The translations under genes and the position numbers were made by a program. From Macrostomum hystrix (Eukaryota; Platyhelminthes; Macrostomidae): DNA of 64,000 bases. The stretch is from NCBI GenBank assembly GCA_950097015.1, contig CATNEN010000011.1, forward strand, positions 1,968,001-2,032,000, given 5' to 3'. Shown piece after piece: positions 37,201 through 47,228 of the stretch. Position 1 is the first letter of the stretch. Each line of letters begins with the position of its first letter. Below the pieces are notes generated by a model, which did not search any database, had not been told where the DNA came from, and saw only the letters and a list, made by a program, of their open reading frames with translations.

Positions 37201-40200
37201 TGGTCCAACAACCCTGCACAAACTGGTCCAACAACCCTGCACAAACTGGTCCAATAACCCTGCACAAACTGGTCCAACAACCCTGCACAAACTGGTCCAA
37301 CAACCCTGCACAAACTGGTCCAACAACCCTGCACAAACTGGTCCAACAACCCTGCACAAACGGGTCCAACAACCCTGCACAAACTGGTCCAATAAACCTG
37401 CACAAACTGGTCCAACAACCCTGCACAAACTGGTCCAATAACCCTGCACAAACTGGTCCAATAAACCTGCACAAACTGGTCCAACAACCCTGCACAAACT
37501 GGTCCAATAACCCTGCACAAACTGGTCCAACAACCCTGCACAAACTGGTCCAATAACCCTGCACAAACTGGTCCAATAACCCTGCACAAACTAGTCCAAT
37601 CTGAAGTCACCTTCAAGGCCAATCGGCCTTCCTATTCTCGATCCTTCTGAGCTCACCTGGACTAGCCGTGAGTCCAAGGATCTGTGGCAGTTTGATTCCT
37701 GGCTGGCCAGTCTCGCTTAGGTCCCTTCTGAGCCGGAAGTAGTGCAGCATCACCTCGCTGCTCGGATGCCCGCCCTGGCAGTTGTGGCACTCGTCGAATA
37801 TGAGCAGACGAAATGCAGCCAATTCGCGGCCGCCAAAACTTTCGATCTCGCGGTTGAGCGCATTGACAAGAATCTGTGTGCTCAGTACAAGCACTGAGTG
37901 CCTTTTAATAGCCTGGGCAAAGGGCAGCCGATCTTTGGTGTCTGAGCCGCCGTGAATCTTGCAGATTTTATTGCACCACCTGGCCGGCAGGTGGGCTCGA
38001 AACTCTTCGTACTGCTGCTGAACCAGCTGCGATGTTGACGCCAGGAAGGCCACCTATAATATTTGAAGGTTGGTGAATTTTAGTTTGACAAACCTGACAA
38101 GTCCTCTCATGGCTATAAATCCTGAACTCAGTTACCTTAGCATCCGGTTCCTTCTCCAGCACCTGCAGAGTCACATAGACTGCCACCAGAGTCTTGCCAG
38201 AGCCAGTCGGCGCGATTACAATCGAGTTGCGGCCAGCCAACGCCGGCTCGGCTAACTCCAGTTGATAGTCCCGCAGTTGACGATCGTTGCTAAGCAATCC
38301 AACGTTGCTAGGCAACTGAGCCGGCAGCTGATGATTGGTAAATCGGTGCGTTTCCGGTTCGAATTCGATGGCGTTGCGGTCGAACCAGTCATTGGAATAG
38401 CGGGACACTGCGCTCTGAGCTGCGTGAAACTTCTCGTCTGACTTTACGTTGTCAAGCTGCTGCTGCAGAGATGTCACCTCTGTTGATGCACCATTTTGGG
38501 AGAAATTGTCGAGTAATGATCGTTGAGCAAGTACCTCCCATTTCTCAAGCCTTCTCATGCCTCCATCCCAAAACAATCCCTCTCCCACTACCAGTCTCAT
38601 ACTCTTCACTTCCCAAACTATTTTTCTCCCCTTCACAATCTCCTCTCCCCTTCACAACCTCACTTCTCTCCCCTTCACAACCTCCTTCTCTCCCCTTCAC
38701 AACCTCCTTCTCTCCCATTCAAAACCTCCTTCTCTCCCCTTCACAACCTCCGTCTCTCTCCCTCACCATCTCCTTCTCTCCCCTTCACAACCTTCTCTCC
38801 CCTTCACAACCTCACTTCTCTCCCCTTCACAACCTCCTTCTCTCCCCTTCACAACCTTCTCTCCCCTTCACAATCTCCTTCTCTCCCCTTCACAACCTCC
38901 TTATCTCCCCTTCACAATCTCCTTCTCTCCCCTTCACAACCTTCTCTCCCCTTCACAATCTCCTTCTCTTCCCTTCACAATCTCCTTCTCTCCCCTTCAC
39001 AACCTTCTCTCCCCTTCACAACCTCCTTCTCTCCCCTTCACAATCTCCTTCTCTGCCCTTCACAATCTCCTTCTCTGCCCTTCACAATCTCTTCTGAAAG
39101 TCACTAGTTCATGACTCACTAGGCCCACACGCGTCAATAAACGGCGCAATGACGGTCAACAATTCGACAACCTCCTCCTCGTTGGCAGCGCTAATGGCGG
39201 CCATGACGAGCAGCTCGAACCAGTCATCTGGCCTTTCCTGGATGAGCCGGCAAATGGTCTCTGCGGTGATGTTAACCAGGAATTCCATTGCATGACTTAA
39301 TGCTGTGCAGTGCAGGAAAATTGGCTGGGGCATATTAGCATGAACTAGATAATGATTAAGGAACAAAATGAAGGGGTCGGGTAGAACAGGTGGCAGGGAA
39401 CCTGGTGGCACAGGTAACACAGGTAACACAGGGGAATGGATAGCCATCGCAGGGAACCTTGTGGCACAGGTAACACAGGTAACATATGGAGAATGGATAG
39501 CCATCGCAGGTGACCGGTGGCACAGGTAACACAGGGAGAATGGATAGCCATCGCAGGTGACCGGTGGCACAGGTAACACAGGGAGAATGGATAGCCATCG
39601 CAGGGAACCTGGTGGCACAGGTAACACAGGTAACACAGGGGGAATGGATAGCCATCGCAGGGGACTGATGGCACAGGTAACACAGGTAACACAGGGGGAA
39701 TGGATAGCCATCGCAGTGGACTGGTGGCACAGGTAACACAGGGAGAATGGATAGCCATCGCAGGGGACCGGTGGCACAGGTAACACAGGTAGCACAGGGA
39801 GAATGGATAGCCATCGCAGGGAACCTTGTGGCACAGGTAACACAGGGAGAATGGATAGCCATCGCAGGGGACCGGTGGCACAGGTAACACAGGTAGCACA
39901 GGGAGAATGGATAGCCATCGCAGGGGACCGGTGGCACAGGTAAAACAGGTAACACAGGTAGCACAGGGAGAATGGATAGCCATCGCAGGGGACCGGTGGC
40001 GCAGGTGGCACAGGTAACACAGGGAGAATGGATAGCCATCGCAGGGGACCGGTGGCGCAGGTGGCACAGGTAACACAGGGAGAATGGATAGCCATCGCAG
40101 GGGACCGGTGGCACAGGTAGCACAGGTAGCACAGGGAGAATGGATAGCCATCGCAGGGGACCGGTGGCACAGGTAGCACAGGTAGCACAGGGAGAATGGA

Positions 40201-42536
40201 TAGCCATCGCAGGGGACCGGTGGCACAGGTAGCACAGGTAGCACAGGGAGAATGGATAGCCATCGAAGGGGACCGGTGGCACAGGTAGCACAGGTAACAC
40301 AGGGGGAATGGATAGCCATCGCAGTGGACTGGTGGCACAGGTAACACAGGGAGAATGGATAGCCATCGCAGGGGACCGGTGGCACAGGTAACACAGGTAG
40401 CACAGGGAGAATGGATAGCCATCGCAGGGAACCTTGTGGCACAGGTAACACAGGGAGAATGGATAGCCATCGCAGGGGACCGGTGGCACAGGTAACACAG
40501 GTAGCACAGGGAGAATGGATAGCCATCGCAGGGGACCGGTGGCACAGGTAAAACAGGTAACACAGGTAGCACAGGGAGAATGGATAGCCATCGCAGGGGA
40601 CCGGTGGCGCAGGTGGCACAGGTAACACAGGGAGAATGGATAGCCATCGCAGGGGACCGGTGGCGCAGGTGGCACAGGTAACACAGGGAGAATGGATAGC
40701 CATCGCAGGGGACCGGTGGCACAGGTAGCACAGGTAGCACAGGGAGAATGGATAGCCATCGCAGGGGACCGGTGGCACAGGTAGCACAGGTAGCACAGGG
40801 AGAATGGATAGCCATCGCAGGGGACCGGTGGCACAGGTAGCACAGGTAGCACAGGGAGAATGGATAGCCATCGAAGGGGACCGGTGGCACAGGTAGCACA
40901 GGTAGCACAGGGAGAATGGATAGCCATCGAAGGGGACTGGTGGCACAGGTAACACAGGTAGCACAGGGAGAATGGATAGCCATCGAAGGGGCCGGTGGCG
41001 CAGGTACTTCTTAACTGTTTGCATCGCCCTTGTTAGGCACGTTGAATTCGGCAAAGTCGGTTAAGGCCAGGCAGAATAATTCGTTACAGAGAGCCAACGG
41101 CAGCGCCTTCTCTGCCGCAAACTGCAGCCGGTGCAGCCGAGACAGGTCTCGCTGGCTGCTCAAATGCAGCAACTGCAGCACCTGCTCAGAATTCGGTGCA
41201 CCTGCGGGTGAGAATTGGCTCATTGTGCCTCTGCGAATCTGCAACGAAAAGGTTATAGATTAGGTCGCAGAGGAGTTAGATAGGGAGAGAATGAGAGGTA
41301 GACAGGGAGAGAATGAGAGGTAGACAGGGTGAAAATAAGAGGGAGACAGGGAGAGAATGAGAGGTAGACAGGGAGAGAATGAGAGGTAGACAGGGTGAAA
41401 ATAAGAGGGAGACAGGGAGAGAATGAGAGGTAGATAGGGAAAGAATGAGAGGTAGACAGGGAGAGAATGAGAGTTAGACAGGGAAAGAATGAGAAGGTAG
41501 ACAGGGAGAGAATGAGAGGGAGACAGGGAGAGAATGACAGGTAGAAAGGGAGAGAATGAGAGGTAGAAAGGGAGAGAATGAGAGGTAGACAGGGAGAGAA
41601 TGAGAGGTAGACAGGGTGAAAATAAGAGGGAGACAGGGAGAGAATGAGAGGTAGACAGGGAAAGAATGAGAAGGTAGACAGGGAGAGAATGAGAGGTAGA
41701 AAGGGAGAGAATGAGAGGTAGACAGGGAGAGAATGAGAGGTAGACAGGGAGAGAATGAGAGGTAGACAGGGTGAAAATAAGAGGGAGACAGGGAGAGAAT
41801 GAGAGGTAGATAGGGAAAGAATGAGAGGTAGACAGGGAAAGAATGAGAAGGTAGACAGGGAGAGAATGAGAGGTAGACAGGGAAAGAATGAGAAGGTAGA
41901 CAGGGAGAGAATGAGAGGTAGAAAGGGAGAGAATGAGAGGTAGACAGGGAGAGAATGAGAGGTAGACAGGGAAAGAATGAGAGGTAGACAGGGAGAGAAT
42001 GAGATATAGACAGGGACAGAACGACAAGTATTATTAAAGAATGAGAAGTAGATAGGGAGATAAAATAACAGCCAGACAAAGAGAAGATAGTGAGGTTAAG
42101 AGGTTAGACAATTGGAGAACACACTGAGACCATTCATAGGCATCACTTACACTCCCTGATGCAGTGGAGCAGCTGGCTGAATGCATTTTCAACTGGCATG
42201 TCGGCAGCAATGAGCAGCATCTCAGCCCAACTGCTGGGCCTCTTAATCGTGATTCCCTGCGTCTTATCGCCTTCGGGGCAGAAATTATTGCATGATAAAT
42301 TTGGGCATTTTAGTACTCTGAATATTTTACTATGCGAGAGAACTAGTCGGATGTGCTTGAAAAGTTTTAAAAGTACATAATACTATCAGATAGGGTTGAA
42401 GCTCACCATTTCGAATGGCTTCTTCAAACGCACCACTGAGTTTACTGAGGTCACACAGCTGATGCAACTCCAAGTCATCTAAGAAGAATTTCAACAGAAA
42501 GCTAAGGAAACTCTCCTCAGCTTCTTTTATGTCCAT
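31267..42536 (-). CDS. RIG-I-like receptor helicase (tandem CARD-like, DECH helicase, CTD), 10 exons
   Basis: Predicted cytosolic sensor of viral or aberrant double-stranded RNA. My exon model on the minus strand: 42407..42536, 42151..42270, 41016..41201, 39120..39302, 38136..38479, 37657..38053, 34754..35346, 32555..33103, 31628..31996, 31267..31398. Phases agree at every junction and give 1000 aa, close to MDA5 and RIG-I. Residues 1-206 hold two helical CARD-like regions, each with a matching segment (KRPSSWAEMLLIAADM and QERPDDWFELLVMAAI). The helicase has APTGSGKT (296-303), DECH (408-411), LTAS (about 449), a RIG-I-type insert, and QSKGRGRA (779-786). The C-terminal zinc domain has CGKC (867-870) and LCENC (C923, C926). 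The last exon matches the RIG-I end (ARKWK). The helicase and CTD exons are firm. The CARD exon junctions, notably a GTTAAG donor at exon 3, are less certain. Confidence 0.88.
32060..32445. repeat. 28-bp minisatellite in receptor intron 8
   Basis: About 13 copies of a 28-bp unit (GAGATCCCAGAATCCTCATC plus CGGAATCT), with alternating variants, between exons 8 and 9 of the receptor gene. Confidence 0.88.
33195..34520. repeat. 15-16-bp minisatellite in receptor intron 7
   Basis: About 85 copies of GAGATGAGACAGGGGA (plus strand) with length variants and GGGATAAGAC interruptions. A large internal duplication is visible (33420-33880 recurs at about 33890-34360). The motif recurs in reverse orientation at 47845-48375. 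Confidence 0.93.
35398..37598. repeat. 23-bp minisatellite in receptor intron 6
   Basis: About 96 copies of a 23-bp unit (ACTGGTCCAACAACCCTGCA plus CAA). The unit has no stop codon in any minus-strand frame, and 23 is not a multiple of 3, so three reading frames of over 700 codons stay open. They all translate to the same repeated peptide in different phase and are not genes. Confidence 0.95.
38625..39095. repeat. Pyrimidine-rich 14-22-bp minisatellite in receptor intron 4
   Basis: Repeats of CTCCCCTTCACAACCTCCTT with deletions that give mixed unit lengths, between exons 4 and 5 of the receptor gene. Confidence 0.9.
39385..40995. repeat. ~57-bp composite minisatellite in receptor intron 3
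   Basis: About 29 units of 42 to 66 bp built on GAATGGATAGCCATCGCAGG plus a variable number of GGTAGCACA / GGTAACACA 9-mers. Two long near-identical halves are visible (39700-40270 and 40310-40880). Stop-free frames of over 500 codons here are artefacts. Confidence 0.93.
41272..42015. repeat. 22-bp minisatellite in receptor intron 2
   Basis: About 33 copies of a 22-bp unit (core AGAGAATGAGAGGTAGACAG) with deletion variants, between exons 2 and 3 of the receptor gene. Confidence 0.92.
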
Positions 42537-42769
42537 GCTGATTGTTTAATTAGCTGGAGCAAATATTTTGGTGCTATTCAAGAGTTCAACAAAAATTATT
42601 TCCTGTATATTTTAGCTTTCGCTGCTTTTTATTTCCAGAAAACCTGAGTTTTCGCTTTCAAGAAAACGCGTGTGCGTCCCTGCCGCGTACATTCATTTTG
42701 GTTGTGAGATTTCTTGGAAATAATTATACTGACTAGTGCGTTCTACGAGTAAAAATATCTAAAAATAGC

Positions 42770-43547
42770 CTGGGTGTTAAAATATTGTACATTTACACAT
42801 GTACATTTAGCTTAAGGGCCAGAAAAAAGATATCTGTGTCGCAGAGTCTTCAGCGCCTCGTGATCATCGAGAAACAGAATAGAATATTTTGGACTATTAA
42901 CATTGTGTAATAGGCCTCTAAATTATTAATTCCAGATTTTACAAGTCAAATTTACGTGAATAACAATTTGTATAAATTGTTGCAACAGTAAAAAATATTT
43001 TCTCAATAAAATTTCGTTAAAATTAGCGCGATCGAAAATATATATTTTGTAATAAAATTTTGTAAATAATTGCTAATAAAACACTATATAAGAGTAGGAA
43101 TTTGTTGAGAGGAAAGTCATATTTTTGTGCCTTCGGGACAACTTTCCTTGCAAACAAGTGAACAAACATACCAGTTAAAATCCGAGAAAAGGAGAAAAGC
43201 TTCTGAGGGTTAGTTCTTCAGAATCTATACCTGAGCAGAGTGTTCAGAGAGTGAGAAAGGTTTACCTGAACAGGAGAGCTCAGAGGATATAACCAGAGTA
43301 ATTCCCGAAGAAGTACTTTCGGAGTCTATCCATAGGTGTTTAAAGGCCTATTGCTGTGACCCTCTAATCCGCAGGTACTCCTGACGGATTGAGTGCATAA
43401 CCGGTACCAAAAGGACCTCTCAGGCCACGTAAACAAGAGAGAGAGAAATGCTACCCTAGAGAAATAAAAGTGCATTTAGTAGTATAAATAATGAATATCT
43501 TATGAACATTCCTCTGATAGCAGTCCCTTCTGATTGGTGGCAGCGGT
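42770..43547 (+). mobile_element. Ty3/gypsy-like LTR plus primer-binding-site remnant
   Basis: The segment carries TATATAAG at 43085-43092 and AATAAA at 43463-43468. It ends at TGGTGGCAGCGGT (43535-43547), which is complementary to the 3' end of animal tRNA-Leu (ACCGCTGCCACCA). This order matches U3-R-U5-PBS of an LTR retrotransposon. No gag or pol frame follows and no second LTR is seen, so it is a fragment. The left edge is a guess. Confidence 0.5.
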
Positions 43548-44655
43548 ACTAGTAATAATTAGTGACTTTAGTAACTAAAGGCTAAGATTGGTATTAATGA
43601 GAGTAGAGACAGTAATAGTGATAGTGTACTCTACATTACAGTAGAGAATATTAAAAAGAGAGTACTGTAGCAATTGCAATAACGCAAGATTAAAAAAGAA
43701 ACTAATTATTTATGTTATAAAAACGCATGTTGCTAAGGAAGCGAAAGTTGGCCCCATCGCAGCTGTTTCTCGAGCCTCTGGCATCTGTGCTATGTTATTT
43801 GCTAGTAGAGGACCTCGTCTGATACACTTATTACCAATTACTGTGTCAATATTTACGTGACGTTATGGTACTCTTTTCTCTAGTAATATTACTAGTTTAT
43901 TGCAATTATGTTCGCTGTTCATTCTATAATATTATATATTCTAAATTATTATTTATGTATATTATTTACGCACAGCATTTAATATATATAATTTTAGGGA
44001 AATACGTCGTATGCTACTCATTAGATGATAAAGTAATATAAGTAGTGTAATGACTTGTGTGTGACGTCAAGACTGAAGTGAAGACTGGGGGTCTGCACGC
44101 CCAGGCCATCACAAGTAGGGCATGGTTGGTATAATGCCTTGAATTGTACAGGAACCAAGCGTACGTTATGTACATGTACAAATGTACTGAAGAGAAGACA
44201 TCGTGGTATTACGAGTAGTACATTGACTTTTACACCACCATGTGGATGGAGGTACGGTACATTGCGACACCCGCGTGACCTTAGCACACTGAGCTGTACG
44301 TCACAATGTGAGTGCGGATATTCCAGCAGGTCATATGCTACTTTTACGCTCATGCTATTAGGGAATTCCGTGTCATACGATCAAGAGGTGATCCTATGAC
44401 CATTGCGATGACGTGTACATGTACCTCCCACGTATACATCAGTCGACGTACAATGCGAAACGTGTCTAGTGAAAATACAACTGCTAGAATAGGAAACGGT
44501 TGTCTAAACGGAAACCGAGACACATAGAAGACATAGAAGACTTCTCCGGCGATAGGAGTTATAGGAGACACTCACGGATCTTAGACTACGAGTTCGCTCA
44601 ACCAGTGCAGACCCCCCGGTGTTCGTGGGATACCCAGCAGTTAGAATGGTGCGCA
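43548..44655. other. Intergenic, no gene seen
   Basis: The first 200 bp may be leader sequence of the LTR remnant. The rest has only short open frames with no recognisable product. Confidence 0.4.
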
Positions 44656-44840
44656 AAAGGCGCACAATGTCCCGATTTCGTCTAGGAAACCACAAACTGG
44701 CCTGTCAGACATTGCGCACTGTAAGACCGAAAATCGCTTATGAAAACAGAACATGTCCGAAATGTAGAGTCGAGGTAGAGAACGAAATTCATATTCTTTT
44801 TAGACGCGATAGTTACAATATATTACAACAAATACAATAT
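44656..44840 (+). pseudogene. Non-LTR retrotransposon remnant (zinc-finger end of an RT protein)
   Basis: A short frame reads SRFRLGNHKLACQT and then ENRTCPKCRVEVENEIHIL. This resembles the C-terminal zf-RVT type segment that follows reverse transcriptase in many animal LINEs (RFRxxxHxL ... R.CPxC...VEDExHxL). Only about 60 residues survive. Confidence 0.5.
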
Positions 44841-46269
44841 ATAAACAGCCGCGTCATTACATGATGTTCAGCCTCTGCAATTAAAACTAGTGTTAGATAA
44901 GTAGTTAGTTAGTAGTATGACATTTCAATAGCAAATTTCTCATTTTCGACGTCTGTCAAGACAGCCGTCAATCAAACTTTTGCTTATTTCAAACTTCATA
45001 TCTTGGCTAATCAATTTGCTCATCTGTACACATATGTTGATACTCATTGCTTATTGCTCACCTTTGATTCATACTATCAAAGGAACAGGTGTCCGTAGTT
45101 TCAGTCCGAATTCTTAGGTTTGGAGGACTTGAGTTATTTTCAGTTAAAATTTATGGGTCATTTATGCGTATGAAGGGTGCCGGTTTTAATTCTAAGGGTG
45201 TTTGCTAGAGATTAATCAGTACGAGGTAGCTACTGGCATCGTGGCAGATGTGGCAGAGGGTGTGGTCTAGCTCAGGCAGTAGATCCCCTGTGGACGAATC
45301 GCTATCTTACGTTCGTGAGAACAATCTCGCGTATCACTAGGTAAGTTCGTCCGTGTTGCATAGGCAAGGCATAGGGCATTTAGTTGTTCTATATAGTACA
45401 TTTGTATTTGTGGAATCTCACCCGTTGATGCTATGGCGAATCCTTTACAGTCAACAAATATCCATCGAAATTCCATGGCTAATTATACTCGTAGTTCCGA
45501 GCACCTAATTAACAGCCGCCATGTACGTACTCTGTTATACTTTTTCGCGCCGTTACACGACCTACACGAGTAGTTAATTAGGCTAATGCTAATAAACTTA
45601 GGATTTTAAAAGCCCCGCGTATGACCGGCATTCTCAATGTACGAGTTGGTTAAAAAGATGTGTAGAAGCTCACTTGATGCTTTCCAAGAAGCTTGTATAA
45701 TTTACAATGCGTTTTGAAATTTTTTTGTTTTGGGTTTATTATCCCAAGGGGGCTTAGGCAAGTTAACCTAGGGGGAAATTTTTCCATTTCTGTGCTGTAG
45801 ACAATGTTTTGTGCTGCACCCGAACGGAGCAACGCAAGCACACGAAACTCAAGAACTCTTCAGACCGTCGAGATATTCAATGGTTCTGGCCGAAGTTCAG
45901 ATTTTTCCCATAAGCGCTATAGGGTATTTCGTACACCCCTAAACACGAATTAGCACTGCGCCTCAGTGCGGCCTTGCCAGGCCTTCAAAATGTATCATCA
46001 TGTCACCCGAATGTGCCTGCATCATCTCCGTCTTCGGTGGCCACCTAACTGTATCTAGACGGATCTGCTGGACTTCAAGGGCTACAACAGGATAAAATTG
46101 GTCACTATGGACACCCTGACGCGAATTTCTCCAATTTCACTGCTCTAGCCAAAATATTAGGCGCAGCTCAACCACAGTACACTATCGCCTAGAACACCAT
46201 ATCTTTTACATTCTTTCAACTCAGTTTTTTCCTGGCACGAGTCTTAATAGAATTTACGAGTTTAAAGTG
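44841..46269. other. Intergenic, no gene seen
   Basis: About 1.4 kb of mixed composition. I see no supported gene, RNA or tandem array. Confidence 0.4.
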
Positions 46270-46700
46270 ACAATAACAACAACCTGTAGTCCGCGCCGGT
46301 GGCAGTGTCGGGCGCCCCGGCGTCGCTCAGCAAGCAGTCGACGTCCGAACCTGGCCGCACCTGAACGGGACCTTCAGGGAGAGCAGCAGGACGTTCTGGG
46401 CGGGCTGGCGGCAGTAGCTCTCGGCCCGAATAACGTGGCCCGCTATTCGAAGTCGCCGCTGGCGCAGGATGGTGGACGGGCGTTGCAGCTGGGCTCTCTC
46501 GTACAGAGCCTCGGTACCGACACTCTCGTCAGCTGGAAAGGCCGCACGGAGCAGCCCCGAGTGCGCCGAGTCCAGCTGCTGCTCCAGCGTAGCCGTCAGC
46601 GTCCACGACTCGGCATTGTACAGCAGGACGGTCTCGACCACCGCCTGCCACAGCCGAGCCCTCTGGTGGTCAGGCAGGGCTGTGGACTGAAGGACGGCCC
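46270..46700 (-). pseudogene. LINE remnant: 3' end of a non-LTR reverse transcriptase
   Basis: On the minus strand the frame reads RLWQAVVETVLLYNAESWTL, then LDSAHSGLLRAAF and RRLRIAGHVIRAE. These are hallmark segments just after the RT domain in many animal LINEs (ETVLLYGSExWTLT ... RRLRLAGHxxR). The frame breaks near its end, where a continuation appears in another frame (about 46320). Nothing upstream extends it, so it is a 5'-truncated copy. The sequence 46701-47228 shows no gene. Confidence 0.72.
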
Positions 46701-47228
46701 AGATCGATAGATATGTCGCCCAGCAAGCGTGATAGAAACTAAAAAAATCACACTTTCTATGTGAAATAAAAAAGAATAAATAACTTCACTGCAGAAAAAG
46801 ATTTCTCCCAAAAAAAACAGAGGGCTGTGCCCACGCTTAGGGTTAGTTTAAAGTTATTGAAATTCATCTCGTATATCATATTTAGCTTTTTTATTAAGCA
46901 TTAGTAAGCGTAAGTTTATATTTATTGTACTCATGAAAATGTGAAAATTGCCATTGATTTGATTTTAGGTTGGTAAAAGGCTTGACAAACAATGTACAGA
47001 GCTAGGTTGCTAGTCGAGACGACATTTTTAGCTTGAAACAGAGCAAATTCACTACAGAGTCAAGTGATAATTCAACGGTAAGCCTTCCCAGCTACCCACA
47101 GTGAAGTGTCAGCACTCCATTATTGGGAATTTGGTCTTGTTTGCTTGTGTGATTGTTACACACAATTTTTGTTCCACACAATTTTAAATTTGTGAATTTG
47201 TCAGCGCGCTAGAAATGCGAAGCTGGTA

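Noticed and set aside
35208-37622. Three overlapping minus-strand frames of over 700 codons (repeat CRVVGPVCAGLLDQFVQG)
   Set aside because: All three frames translate the same 23-bp stop-free unit in different phase, lie inside a receptor intron, and have no Met-initiated non-repeat domain of their own.
39109-41054. Minus-strand frames of 520-620 codons with LCYLCYLCHRSPAMAIHSP repeats
   Set aside because: They are translation of the ~57-bp intronic array. Only the last ~60 codons (39120-39302) are real, as receptor exon 4.
46267-46710. 147-codon plus-strand frame
   Set aside because: It is antisense to the LINE reverse-transcriptase remnant, which has the recognisable protein sequence.
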